From: Thalassotalea sp. PS06
Lineage (GTDB): Bacteria > Pseudomonadota > Gammaproteobacteria > Enterobacterales > Alteromonadaceae
Reading direction: 5' to 3'
Assembly: GCF_007197775.1 (NCBI RefSeq)
Contig: NZ_CP041638.1
Span: forward strand, 310,001-374,000
Length of the DNA: 64,000 bases
The notes under the pieces are model-generated. The model saw nothing but the letters and a program-made list of their open reading frames with translations, was not told the DNA's origin and did no database searches. Below are positions 35,039 through 44,053 of this stretch, one piece after another. A program made the translations under genes and the position numbers. Position 1 is the stretch's first letter; each line of letters begins with the position of its first letter.

Positions 35039-37840
35039 ATGAGCGAACAAGTGACAAATATTGCTGGTATCAAACAAAGCACCTGCGCTTATTGTGGTGT
35101 GGGTTGTGGGGTTGATATTCACCAGCAATCGGGTTCGGCAGCGGATTTACCCCAGCCGGTTGCACTTGAAGGTAGTAAAGATCATCCCGCTAACTTCGGC
35201 CGTTTGTGTGTTAAAGGCCAGAACCTTCTCGGTACCACCAATTCTGAAGACAGATTACTGTATCCTCAGGTTAACGATCAACGAGTGACATGGCCACAAG
35301 CCATTGATCATGTTGCCGATAAATTTACCGACATCATTAATCAATATGGGCCGGATTCCGTCGCTTTTTATGTTTCTGGTCAATTGCTTACCGAAGACTA
35401 TTACTTAGCTAACAAACTGATGAAAGGTTATATTGGCAGCGGTAATATCGATACCAATTCCCGTCTTTGCATGTCTTCTGCAGTCGCCGCTTATAAGCGA
35501 GCGTTTGGCGAAGACGTGGTGCCCTGCAGTTATCAGGATTTAGAGCAAACCGACTTAATATTATTGGTAGGTTCCAATGCAGCGTGGACCCACCCAGTGT
35601 TGTTCCAACGCATGCAACACGCCAAACAAATCAATCCGAAAATGAAGCTGGTCAGCATTGACCCCAGACGTTCGCAAACCGCAGCTATGGCGGATCTACA
35701 CTTGCCGTTAAAACCAGGCACCGACGGCGTATTCTTCAATGGTTTATTAGCTTTCATTGCTGCCAGTAATGCTTGCGACAGTGATTTTATTCAACACCAT
35801 AGCGAAGGTTTTGAGCAGGCGTTAGAGGCAGCTAGCAGTTACACGCCTGAACGAGTCAGTGAGATTTGTGAATTGCCTTTGGCAAAATTAGTCAAATGCT
35901 ATCAGTGGTTTATTGATAGCCATAAAGCCATTAGCTTTTATTCCATGGGCATTAATCAATCCAGTTCTGGTGTCGATAAATGTAATGCCATCATTAATTG
36001 TCACCTGGCTAGTGGCAAAATTGCCCGCCCAGGTTGCGGCCCGTTCTCTATTACTGGGCAACCCAATGCCATGGGGGGCAGGGAAGTCGGCGGTTTAGCC
36101 AATCAGCTTACTGCGCATATGGATATCGAAAATGCCCAGCATCGTAATAGCGTACAAACGTTTTGGCAAAGCCCGACGATGACAGAGCAGGCAGGTCTTA
36201 AAGCGGTAGATATGTTCGAGGCAATGAAACAGGGTAAGATCAAAGCCGTTTGGGTAATGGCAACCAACCCTTTGGTCAGTATGCCGAACCGCAATGAAAT
36301 CGAACAGGCGTTAGATAACTGTGAATTAGTGGTGGTTTCCGATTGTGTGGCCACTAACGATACCCTGAGCAAGGCTCATGTTAAATTACCCGCCACCGGT
36401 TGGTTGGAAAAAGACGGCATTGTTACTAATTCAGAACGTCGCATTTCAAGACAGCGCGGTGTAGTGTCAGCGCCTGGTGAAAGCAAAGGCGATTGGCAAA
36501 TCATTGCCGATGTTGCCAAAGCTATGGGCTTTGCTGGGTTTGATTTTGCAAACGTTGCCGATGTATTCAGAGAGTATGCGGCATTAACCGGATACGATAA
36601 CAACGGCGAGCGCCTGTTAGACATCTCAGGTCTTGCTGACCTATCAAATGAGGAATACCAACAGTTAAAACCCGTACAATGGCCGGTTAGTCAGGATAAT
36701 CCGGAAGGTTGTGCGCAGGTTTTTCGCGACAAGCGTTTTTCAACACCATCGGGTAAAGCTCGATTCATCGCTATCGAACCACAATTGCCAAAAGCGATTG
36801 CCTGTGATCAATATCCTTTTATCCTAAATTCCGGTCGCCTTCGCGATCAATGGCATACCATGACGCGCACCAGTCGAGCCGATACCCTGAATGAACATAG
36901 TTCACAGCCGTTATTGCAAATTCATCCGGAAGATGCGGCAATCCACAAGATTGAAAACGGTCAGTTAATGACAGCCAAATCAATTTTTGGCGAGCTGATT
37001 ATGACCGCATCAGTAACCGAAGATGTGCGCCGGGGCGAGCTATTTGCACCTATTCACTGGAGTCGAAGCTTTGCCTCCCACGCTTGTGTGTCGGCACTTT
37101 ATTCGAGTACCAATGACCCTATCTCCGGTCAGCCGGAAATTAAGCAAACTCCGGTTGCGGTTGCCGCCAAATCATACCAAAGCTATATCACTCTGGTTGC
37201 TAAGCGTTTCGCTAATGAATCCGATAATCGTTTTTCAGCGCTTTTGCCAAAGCAGCTTAATCAGGACGATTTCTGGCTGAATTACCCGCATCGAGATTTG
37301 CAATTATGGCAATTGGCTATGGATGAAACGCCAGCGGATATATTGGCTTGGTGTAAGTCGCTATTACCCGGTGATTATCGCTGGTTAATGCAGGTGGATA
37401 ACAGCAAGCAAAAAACCACATTACTGGCCTTTGATGACGAGAAACTCGCATTTTATGCCCAGGTATCTAATAACGTTGCGACCCAGACTCAAGGGGTAAA
37501 CCGTAGCTGGTTGCAACATTGTTTTAGTCAGGAACAACTAGACAGTGCCGACAGAACCGCACTGCTTAGTTCAAAGGTATCGGCGCTATTTAGTCTGGGG
37601 AGACAGGTGTGTAGCTGTTTTGGGGTACACGAACAGCCGATTATTGATGCCATTGCCGAAGGTGCCAACACCGTCGAAGCGTTAACCGAAACGCTAAGCT
37701 GTGGCGGCAAATGTGGTTCCTGCAAACCTGAACTGGCAGCGCTTATCGACAAGCACGCCAATGCCAATCCAAACGGCCAACGCAAAACTGCCGTTGCTCC
37801 CGATCCGTCAAAAGTTATACCCAGCAAGGAGGTCGCATGA
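35039..37840 (+). CDS. nasA: Assimilatory nitrate reductase catalytic subunit
   Basis: 933 residues from ATG 35039 (GGCGGGA upstream; frame open to TTG 35009). It reduces nitrate to nitrite. The N-terminal [4Fe-4S] site is C16, C19, C23 and C57 (TCAYCGVGCG, GRLCVKG). The molybdopterin (bis-MGD) domains follow (SRLCMSSAVAAYKRAFG with the presumed Mo-ligand cysteine, VSIDPRRSQTA, GPFSITGQPNAMGGREVGG). The C-terminus carries a BFD-type [2Fe-2S] domain (CSCFGVHEQ...CGGKCGSC), as in ferredoxin- or NADH-dependent NasA of enterobacteria. No Tat signal, so it is cytoplasmic. Its stop overlaps cobA by 4 bp. Confidence 0.95.
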   Translation: MSEQVTNIAGIKQSTCAYCGVGCGVDIHQQSGSAADLPQPVALEGSKDHPANFGRLCVKGQNLLGTTNSEDRLLYPQVNDQRVTWPQAIDHVADKFTDIINQYGPDSVAFYVSGQLLTEDYYLANKLMKGYIGSGNIDTNSRLCMSSAVAAYKRAFGEDVVPCSYQDLEQTDLILLVGSNAAWTHPVLFQRMQHAKQINPKMKLVSIDPRRSQTAAMADLHLPLKPGTDGVFFNGLLAFIAASNACDSDFIQHHSEGFEQALEAASSYTPERVSEICELPLAKLVKCYQWFIDSHKAISFYSMGINQSSSGVDKCNAIINCHLASGKIARPGCGPFSITGQPNAMGGREVGGLANQLTAHMDIENAQHRNSVQTFWQSPTMTEQAGLKAVDMFEAMKQGKIKAVWVMATNPLVSMPNRNEIEQALDNCELVVVSDCVATNDTLSKAHVKLPATGWLEKDGIVTNSERRISRQRGVVSAPGESKGDWQIIADVAKAMGFAGFDFANVADVFREYAALTGYDNNGERLLDISGLADLSNEEYQQLKPVQWPVSQDNPEGCAQVFRDKRFSTPSGKARFIAIEPQLPKAIACDQYPFILNSGRLRDQWHTMTRTSRADTLNEHSSQPLLQIHPEDAAIHKIENGQLMTAKSIFGELIMTASVTEDVRRGELFAPIHWSRSFASHACVSALYSSTNDPISGQPEIKQTPVAVAAKSYQSYITLVAKRFANESDNRFSALLPKQLNQDDFWLNYPHRDLQLWQLAMDETPADILAWCKSLLPGDYRWLMQVDNSKQKTTLLAFDDEKLAFYAQVSNNVATQTQGVNRSWLQHCFSQEQLDSADRTALLSSKVSALFSLGRQVCSCFGVHEQPIIDAIAEGANTVEALTETLSCGGKCGSCKPELAALIDKHANANPNGQRKTAVAPDPSKVIPSKEVA

Positions 37841-38757
37841 TCGCAGCTATCGCCGATATTCACCCAGTTTTTAGGAAAATAAACGACTCCTGGCAGCGCT
37901 TTAAAAATGATAAAGGCGCTAATTCTGGTATGGGGTCTGGCTCTAATTCTGGTTTTGGCGCCAATATTGGTACCAGCGGTAAAGGCTCGATGGATTACAG
38001 TGTCTATATCATAGGTGCTGGCGTTGGCGATCCGGAGCTTCTGACCTTGAAAGCGCATCGATTGATTGCCAGTGCAGATATTATTCTGGTCGATTGGTTG
38101 GTATCCAAAGATATCTATCAGTTCTTTCCGAAAACTGCCGAAGTGCTATTTGTTGGCAAACGATGTGGTAAGCACAGCATGAAGCAGGACGAAATCTGCG
38201 AATTATTGCTGGCGAAAGCGAAAACCGGTCGCCGCGTAGTACGTCTTAAAGGTGGCGATCCAAGTATTTTTGGTCGTCTTGCGGAAGAAACCGAAATCCT
38301 TAATCAGCACAATATTCCCGTGGCGGTGATCCCTGGAATTACCGCAGCTTCCGGTTGCGCCGCCTATGCGGGAATACCTCTTACCCATCGCGATTGCGCC
38401 CAGGGGGTAAAATTCGTCACAGCTTCGTTAAAAAGTGATGATTTAAGCTGTGACTGGCAAGCGTTAGCCCAGGAAAAAGACACCTTAGTGTTTTATATGG
38501 GACTGTCACGTATCGTACAAATCGCCGAGCGATTGCAGCATCATGGAATGCGCAACGATATGCCTATGGCGATTATCGATCAGGGCACACTGGCAGAACA
38601 AAAGGTGGTTTGCGCGACATTGGCAACCGCCGAGCAGGTTTTTTCCGCCCATGAGTTTCAGGGACCGGCGTTAATTGTTGTTGGTGAAGTGGTAAATAAA
38701 CGCCATCAAGTTGCTGATTCTCTATTGTTTGCTCAAAAACAAACGGCTGCAGTTTAG
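37837..38757 (+). CDS. cobA: Uroporphyrinogen-III C-methyltransferase, with unusual N-terminal extension
   Basis: 306 residues from ATG 37837, which overlaps the nasA stop as ATGA. It methylates uroporphyrinogen III twice, giving precorrin-2 for siroheme, the cofactor of NirB. The SUMT core starts near residue 52 (YSVYIIGAGVGDPELLTLKA, RLKGGDPSIFGR, VIPGITAASGCAAYAGIPLTHR, FYMG). The first 51 residues are a short helix followed by a low-complexity Gly/Ser/Asn linker. An internal ATG at 37990, 5 nt after AAAGG, would give a 255-residue enzyme of normal size. CysG-type oxidase and ferrochelatase parts are not present here. Confidence 0.92.
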   Translation: MIAAIADIHPVFRKINDSWQRFKNDKGANSGMGSGSNSGFGANIGTSGKGSMDYSVYIIGAGVGDPELLTLKAHRLIASADIILVDWLVSKDIYQFFPKTAEVLFVGKRCGKHSMKQDEICELLLAKAKTGRRVVRLKGGDPSIFGRLAEETEILNQHNIPVAVIPGITAASGCAAYAGIPLTHRDCAQGVKFVTASLKSDDLSCDWQALAQEKDTLVFYMGLSRIVQIAERLQHHGMRNDMPMAIIDQGTLAEQKVVCATLATAEQVFSAHEFQGPALIVVGEVVNKRHQVADSLLFAQKQTAAV

Positions 38758-38876
38758 GTAAAAGCGTTTGACCATTGCTTTCAGGAATTTTTAACGGGTT
38801 GTTAATTGTGCAGTAGATTGTTAATTTAATTCTCTAATTCGGATTTCATTAACGTTTATTGCAACAAGGATTGGCA

Positions 38877-39206
38877 ATGGAAAATACTCCCTATAAAGCC
38901 CCCGCATATGATTGTTCCACCATAAAATGCCCCTCTTGTGGGTCTCTTGTCGAAGTGCAGAAAGAACCTAAAAAGCGCTCTTTAGTCATTGTTTTCTTTG
39001 TCGCTTTAGGCTTTGGGTTGCTGTTTTGGATACTCACTATGTTTTCATTAGGGGTTTACGCCGGAGTGAGTGACCCGCAAAATGCAGAAATGGCCGGGCA
39101 GCAACTAGGCGAACGTTTTGCAATCCCTGGAATGTTAGGTTCTCTTCTTCTCGCTATTGTGTTGGCCTTCATAGGCTTTTTGCCGGGCACAAAAAAGAAA
39201 AGCTAA
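38877..39206 (+). CDS. Small membrane protein with MENxxYxAP N-terminus
   Basis: 109 residues from ATG 38877 (AAGGA 6 nt upstream). After a polar start (MENTPYKAPAYDC) comes a partial zinc-ribbon-like CSTIKCPSCGSLVEV, then two membrane helices (about 42-66 and 86-104) and a basic tail. Only one Cys-x2-Cys pair exists, so a zinc site would need a partner. I do not recognise a function. Its N-terminus resembles the protein at 4392-4859. It follows the nitrate operon by 119 bp and is less GC-rich. Confidence 0.68.
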   Translation: MENTPYKAPAYDCSTIKCPSCGSLVEVQKEPKKRSLVIVFFVALGFGLLFWILTMFSLGVYAGVSDPQNAEMAGQQLGERFAIPGMLGSLLLAIVLAFIGFLPGTKKKS

Positions 39207-39361
39207 CTGTTTTCCACTTGGGTTTCGCTTGGGACTGAGTTATTGCAATTTCATCAATTTTGCCTCCTTGATATGATGACAGGTTTATGGATAAATGGGT
39301 TGCAAAGGTAATAGCACGATTGGTTTAGTTACGATTTTAGTGGCTATTTGAAACCAGAGAA

Positions 39362-39391
39362 AATGACTATAATGAGCGATTTAGAGTCACT
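39362..39391. repeat. Stem-loop repeat copy A
   Basis: Arms AATGACTAT and AGAGTCACT around the 12-base loop AATGAGCGATTT. It keeps the GAGCGAYTT loop and AGAGTCA arm of copies B and C but not their upstream 35 bp. It lies about 70 bp before the next gene. Confidence 0.6.
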
Positions 39392-39461
39392 CGATATTCC
39401 CATAAAAGAAAATTATTGAGCCGACTAAATAATAAATTGTTAGCTTGCTACCGGAGATTTT

Positions 39462-39911
39462 ATGCAACCATCTAAGCCGTTACCAAAATTTATAAATGGT
39501 TTGAAAAATGCACTTAAAGTATACGGTGCAACTCAAAGAGATCAGTATTCATGGATTTCTAAAACAGAAAATCATTTTGTGTTTACTGCTGAACAAGATC
39601 ACAAAGATAAAGAACGGAATATATATAATCATAAAGATGGCGTCTTTGTTAAAAAGGTAAGGGCGCTATCTAAAGATTTAGGTGATGCGCCTTTAACAGT
39701 GAGCCATGGCAAAGAATTATTCGATGCTGTTAATGAAACGTTTACAAATAACAATGATTGCAGGCTTCTTATTGTAAAAGGAACCAAGTATGGGACTAGT
39801 TCAGGTGGCGTAAGAGCTGTAATGGACAATGATTTATGGAGGTTTACTTCATTTTCCGGAACCGTAGAGCAAGGTTTTGAGTTTGTTTTAGAAAGGGTTA
39901 AAGCAAACTAA
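39462..39911 (+). CDS. Hypothetical protein
   Basis: 149 residues, soluble, no signal peptide, predicted mixed alpha/beta. GGAG lies 7 nt before the ATG, so it is likely translated. Stretches such as NHFVFTAEQDHKDKERNIY and GKELFDAVNETFTNN are not familiar to me. It is AT-rich relative to the backbone and lies between stem-loop repeats A and B, suggesting recent gain. No function can be offered. Confidence 0.6.
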   Translation: MQPSKPLPKFINGLKNALKVYGATQRDQYSWISKTENHFVFTAEQDHKDKERNIYNHKDGVFVKKVRALSKDLGDAPLTVSHGKELFDAVNETFTNNNDCRLLIVKGTKYGTSSGGVRAVMDNDLWRFTSFSGTVEQGFEFVLERVKAN

Positions 39912-39947
39912 TAAATCGTATATTAGCAATTGCTAACCGACCAAGTT

Positions 39948-40012
39948 TGGCACTGAGTTGAAGTTAACTGATTGAAAAGGTTAATGTCTCTTGTGAGCGA
40001 CTTAGAGTCATT
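39948..40012. repeat. 65-bp repeat, copy B, with stem-loop
   Basis: Starts TGGCACTGAGTTGAAGTTAAC and ends with the stem AATGTCTCT/AGAGTCATT around TGTGAGCGACTT. It matches copy C (40843-40907) over the same 65 bp without gaps, with 10 differences by my count. It lies 36 bp after one unknown gene and 50 bp before the next small frame. Confidence 0.75.
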
Positions 40013-40062
40013 TAAGATAAATTTTCAACTCCAAAGGGATTAGGGGATTTACTATCAACAAT

Positions 40063-40203
40063 ATGGATGAACTTAAAAGTTGGTGGATTAAGATGCCAGC
40101 TAAACAGAAGTCTGGTTTAATTGTACTAGTTGCGTTTTTGTGTGGAGCGCTGATAATGGTTTCAGGCATTCAAATAGGCCAAGCCATTGGAAAGTTCCTG
40201 TAG
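40063..40203 (+). CDS. Possible 46-residue single-span membrane peptide
   Basis: ATG 40063 to TAG 40201. The product begins MDELKSWWIKMPAKQKSG and continues with a hydrophobic helix (LIVLVAFLCGALIMVSGIQI). A purine-rich AGGGGAT lies about 15 nt upstream, farther than usual. The amphipathic start plus one helix is typical of small membrane proteins, but there is no comparison to prove it is expressed. Confidence 0.4.
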   Translation: MDELKSWWIKMPAKQKSGLIVLVAFLCGALIMVSGIQIGQAIGKFL

Positions 40204-40262
40204 TTCTATGGCGGCTTAGAGCGAACAGCAGACCAATATCTCAAGGAATAGTTATTTGAAAT

Positions 40263-40823
40263 ATGAAAAAAGTAGTGTCGATAATTCTTGCAGTAACAAT
40301 TCTTTCAGCAGCAGCTCTTTCTCAAATCAATCATTGGCCTAAAGGTTTAGTCAAAGATTTAACTTGGCTTTGGTTAAAAGAAAGTTCAATGGATGAAATC
40401 ATCATTGCACTTGATAAGACTTCATATACTAGGGTTTGGTTTTTAAACGGTAATGTGCAGGATGTTAGCATTCGAAATGATGAGGGTAGAATGCAAAGTG
40501 TCACCAACTACAACCTCGCAGAAGTTATTGAAATCGCAGAAAAGATGCAGTTGAAAAATGCCTTCTTCTTTAAAAATAGTTTGGGTTGGTCAATCGATGG
40601 TAGCTTAATCGATAGTTGGCGATTTTCTCATTACCAAACGCAAGATGATATGAGCGTTCAAGTAAACTATGCTTATCATCTGGAAGTTAGTAATGATATG
40701 CAGGAATGTTCGAAAGACTTGATAGAGACTAATGAAACTGGACGATGCTACGTCGATACTTTTAGTCGATGGATACCTGTCAAAACATGGGTAGCAACTA
40801 ACCATAGCCACCCTATTTATTAA
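40263..40823 (+). CDS. Hypothetical exported or membrane-anchored protein
   Basis: 186 residues. The N-terminus KKVVSIILAVTILSAAALS is a signal or anchor helix; the rest is soluble with two cysteines (CSKD, RCYVD) that could form a disulfide in the periplasm. Aromatic-rich segments (TWLWLKESS, WSIDGSLIDSWRFSHYQ) are not familiar. It is AT-rich, lies between repeats B and C, and has no recognisable partner. An imperfect ribosome site (aaggaat) is some 15 nt before the ATG. Confidence 0.6.
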   Translation: MKKVVSIILAVTILSAAALSQINHWPKGLVKDLTWLWLKESSMDEIIIALDKTSYTRVWFLNGNVQDVSIRNDEGRMQSVTNYNLAEVIEIAEKMQLKNAFFFKNSLGWSIDGSLIDSWRFSHYQTQDDMSVQVNYAYHLEVSNDMQECSKDLIETNETGRCYVDTFSRWIPVKTWVATNHSHPIY

Positions 40824-40842
40824 TCTCCCGAACGACTGAGAA

Positions 40843-40907
40843 TGGCACAAATTTGACGTTAACAGATTGAAAAAGTTAATGTCTCTGAAGAGCGATTTAG
40901 AGTCATT
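40843..40907. repeat. 65-bp repeat, copy C, with stem-loop
   Basis: Same layout as copy B: TGGCAC start, GTTAAC, GATTGAAAA, then stem AATGTCTCT/AGAGTCATT around GAAGAGCGATTT. It begins 20 bp after the stop of the preceding gene. No gene follows before the palindromic elements. Confidence 0.75.
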
Positions 40908-40935
40908 GAACCTCCCACTTTCTTTTAATAATACG

Positions 40936-41071
40936 CCGTCATCCCGCACTTGATGCGGGACCTCCTATCGCGTGCTGTGATCCTATTTATTTCAACTTCT
41001 TAACTAAAGAGCTAAGTAAACAAGTATCAGTAAAACGAAGGGAGGTCCCCTGTCGGAGCAGGGGATGACGG
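40936..41071. repeat. Paired palindromic (REP-like) element
   Basis: Left half 40936-40965 begins CCGTCATCCCG and ends GGGACCTCC; right half 41041-41071 begins GGAGGTCCCC and ends GGGATGACGG. The halves are inverted copies of each other, and each also folds into its own hairpin (CCCGCA/TGCGGG; CCCCTG/CAGGGG), with 75 bp between them. The outer GTCAT...ATGAC ends resemble the array units at 1249-1860. Confidence 0.8.
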
Positions 41072-41443
41072 AGTATATAAACGGGATAGCGTATGACTCT
41101 GGCTGGCACTGAAGAGTCATTCGGCCACTTTGAAATACCATCCCGAAAAACGAGATTACGGCCGTCGCCGCAATGACGAATTTCGACAGCGTCCTCACAG
41201 AAAATTGCTCCTCGATAACTGCTCCTGCGTTATTCTAACTACATACATCCATGTATTAGTACATTTTCTGTATATAGGCCAATCCATGGCCAAAACCGAT
41301 GAAATCCTCACCGACAACGTCCTCTTCGACGCAGTCCTCTCTCCAAAGTGAATGAACTCCCGCTGTTCATGAACATGGCCATTTATGCTATAAATCACTC
41401 TAGTAGCTACGACCTCTTATCCTTGTTGATTTTCGAGTAACCT
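41072..41443. other. Intergenic region before hrpB with a degenerate palindromic element
   Basis: About 370 bp with no supported gene. 41114-41177 is bounded by GTCATTCGG and CCGCAATGAC, a degraded relative of the neighbouring palindromes. Further on, ATGAAC (41352) and GTTCAT with the palindrome GTTCATGAAC lie before TGCTATAAAT (about 41385), a possible -10 region for hrpB. Confidence 0.5.
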
Positions 41444-44053
41444 TTGACCTTTGATTCTCGCCAAAACGCCTTAACCGAATTACCGATAGATTCGATTAAA
41501 TCGGATTTTATCGCCGCCCTTAAAAGCCACAACACCATTTTATTAAGTGCACCACCCGGCGCCGGTAAATCGACACAGTTGCCGTTATGGCTTCTGCAAC
41601 ACGGGCAAAACCAGCCGAGTGATTCGATTCAACTCGATGGCACTATCATTATGCTGCAACCGCGCAGGCTAGCGGCAAAATCAGTCGCTATGCGACTTGC
41701 CAAACAGCTCGGTGAATCGGTTGGTGAAAGTGTAGGTTATCGAATTCGCAATGAATCCAAAGTCGGGGAAAACACTCGGTTGCAAGTGGTAACGGAAGGG
41801 GTTTTAGCGCGCATGTTACAACATGACCCAGAACTTGAAGGGGTCGCCATGGTGATATTCGATGAATTCCATGAGCGTAATCTGCATGCGGATTTGGCAT
41901 TTGCATTAAGCCGCGACAGCCAACAAGCACTCCGGGATGATCTAATCATGCTGATCATGTCAGCAACCCTGGATTTACAGGATCTGCAACACGCATTGCC
42001 AGACGCCATCACCTTAAGTAGCCCGGGTAGAAGCTATCCCGTTGACATCGAATATCAACCGATAAAGCCAGGGTTCGATTTTCGTCAACATGCACTGGCT
42101 GTCACTAAGAATGCCTTGTTATCACAAACCGGTTCTATTCTGGTGTTCCTGCCGGGCGCTGCGGATATCCGTTTTTTGCAGACACATCTCGAAGAATTTG
42201 TAGGCAGTCAAAAGTTAGACGCAGTTGAGGTTTTGCCCCTGTATGGAGACTTATCTATGCAGGCGCAACAAGATGCAATTAAAACGCCCAAACAAGGGCA
42301 TCGAAAAGTCGTGCTGGCGACAAATATTGCTGAAACTTCGATTACAATCGACGGTATCTCTCTGGTCATAGATTCAGGGCTGGCGAATATGGCTAGCTTT
42401 AATCAGGATACTCTGACGAACGAACTTAGGCGCCAACCAATAGCTAAATCTTCAGCAATTCAACGTAGCGGTCGTGCCGGTCGTACAGGCCCAGGTAAAG
42501 CGATTCGCCTTTATGGCAACGAAGAGTTTGCTCGTCGCCCAGAGCAGGGTAAGCCCGATATTCTGCAGTTGGATTTATTGCCGGCAACTATTGAGGTTGC
42601 CGCCTGGGGCGCCAGTGAATTCAAGCAACTGGCTTTTCTTGACTGTCCAGATGACATCACCGAGTCTCGAAACTGGCATATTCTGGAGCAGCTGGATATC
42701 GTCTCAGCGAAACACCAGTTAACCGCTCACGGAAAAGCCGTGAGTAAGTTTGCGGCACATCCTCGCTTCGCTCATATGTTGCTGCGTGCTCGGGATATTG
42801 AGGATACCCAAGGTGTTGATAATCTCAGCGACCTGGCATGTCTGGTCGCAGCTCTTTTGGAAGAGCGGGATCTGCTGCAATATAACCCTGAATTTTATGA
42901 AAGCGACCTGGCTCTGAGAATTCATCAGTTACTCTCGAGTCAAAACTCCGGTTCTGGCAAAAACCACAATAAAGGCATTAAACAGCGCATTTTGACTCAG
43001 GCTAAGCAGTTGGCGCGGCAGTTAAATATAGGCTCACTGGCTCTTGTTGAGCATAAACTGCCACTTGATTATCTCGGTTTGTTAATTGCGTTTGCCTATC
43101 CTGAGCGCATTGCCGGTCGCCGTGCGCAAGGGCAGGGATATTTATGCGTTAATGGAAAAGGCGCGAAATTGCATCCTCAGGATAAATTTTCGAATCAGGC
43201 ATTTATCGCGATTGCTAATCTACATGCTAAAGGCATGGAAATTCGTTTGAGTGCGCCAATATCGCTAATGCAATTGCAGTTACATTTTAAAGAGCACATT
43301 AATACTCGGGTAACACTTGAATTTGATGAACAACGACAAAAAATTACCGCTCAACGGCAGGTTTGTATTGAGCATTTAGTACTGGAGAGAGAAGATGCTC
43401 CAGACCTCATTAGTGCCGACACGCTTGTCGATATGTGGTGTGAATACATTCGCAAGAAAGGCCTGGCATTGTTAAATTTCAGTGATTCAGCCCTTGAGCT
43501 TTTAGCACGAAGTCGTTGGCTAACTCACCAGCCTTTGTTAAACGATTCGATTAAATTACCCGATTGGAGTGAAACAGCCCTTAGCGAAACGTTATCAGAA
43601 TGGTTGGGCCCTTATCTCCATGATATTCGCAGTCTCAAAGGGCTAAAAGCTTTAAACCTCACCGATATTCTGTTTAATAGTCTTAGCTATGAACAGCAAT
43701 CAGGGTTGCAGGAGTGGGCTCCGCAATATTATAGTAGTCCTACAGGTAATCGACGGCGTTTACACTATACCATTGACCAGCCCCCCAAAGTGTCATTACC
43801 CATGCAGGAAGTCTATGGACTCTGCGCATCTCCGACAGTCGCCAATGGTAAAATCGCTGTTACTCTGGAGTTATTATCTCCAGCGGGTCGACCAATACAA
43901 GTGACCCAGGACCTTGCCGGCTTTTGGCAAGGCAGTTATCGAGAAGTACAAAAAGAAATGAAGGGAAGATACCCTAAACATTTCTGGCCTGATGATCCGG
44001 CAAATGCCCCGGCAACCAATAAAACCAAAAAACGAATGCAAGATGAGCGCTAA
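41444..44053 (+). CDS. hrpB: ATP-dependent helicase HrpB
   Basis: 869 residues from TTG 41444; no ATG is available before the helicase core. DEAH-type motifs: Walker A SAPPGAGKSTQLP, Walker B with DEFHERNLHADLA (DEFH rather than DEAH, as usual in HrpB), motif III MSATLD and motif VI QRSGRAGRTGPG. The C-terminal HrpB domain follows. It is an RNA-dependent ATPase of unclear cellular role. As in E. coli it lies directly upstream of mrcB, and the two overlap by 11 bp, suggesting one transcript. Confidence 0.93.
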   Translation: MTFDSRQNALTELPIDSIKSDFIAALKSHNTILLSAPPGAGKSTQLPLWLLQHGQNQPSDSIQLDGTIIMLQPRRLAAKSVAMRLAKQLGESVGESVGYRIRNESKVGENTRLQVVTEGVLARMLQHDPELEGVAMVIFDEFHERNLHADLAFALSRDSQQALRDDLIMLIMSATLDLQDLQHALPDAITLSSPGRSYPVDIEYQPIKPGFDFRQHALAVTKNALLSQTGSILVFLPGAADIRFLQTHLEEFVGSQKLDAVEVLPLYGDLSMQAQQDAIKTPKQGHRKVVLATNIAETSITIDGISLVIDSGLANMASFNQDTLTNELRRQPIAKSSAIQRSGRAGRTGPGKAIRLYGNEEFARRPEQGKPDILQLDLLPATIEVAAWGASEFKQLAFLDCPDDITESRNWHILEQLDIVSAKHQLTAHGKAVSKFAAHPRFAHMLLRARDIEDTQGVDNLSDLACLVAALLEERDLLQYNPEFYESDLALRIHQLLSSQNSGSGKNHNKGIKQRILTQAKQLARQLNIGSLALVEHKLPLDYLGLLIAFAYPERIAGRRAQGQGYLCVNGKGAKLHPQDKFSNQAFIAIANLHAKGMEIRLSAPISLMQLQLHFKEHINTRVTLEFDEQRQKITAQRQVCIEHLVLEREDAPDLISADTLVDMWCEYIRKKGLALLNFSDSALELLARSRWLTHQPLLNDSIKLPDWSETALSETLSEWLGPYLHDIRSLKGLKALNLTDILFNSLSYEQQSGLQEWAPQYYSSPTGNRRRLHYTIDQPPKVSLPMQEVYGLCASPTVANGKIAVTLELLSPAGRPIQVTQDLAGFWQGSYREVQKEMKGRYPKHFWPDDPANAPATNKTKKRMQDER

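Noticed and set aside
39362..40907. Integron attC sites between the unknown genes
   Set aside because: No GTTRRRY/RYYYAAC core pairs flank the repeats in the proper layout and no integrase is in the window.
41130..41351. 73-codon frame before hrpB
   Set aside because: Begins in a palindromic element, has no ribosome site and an unconvincing composition.
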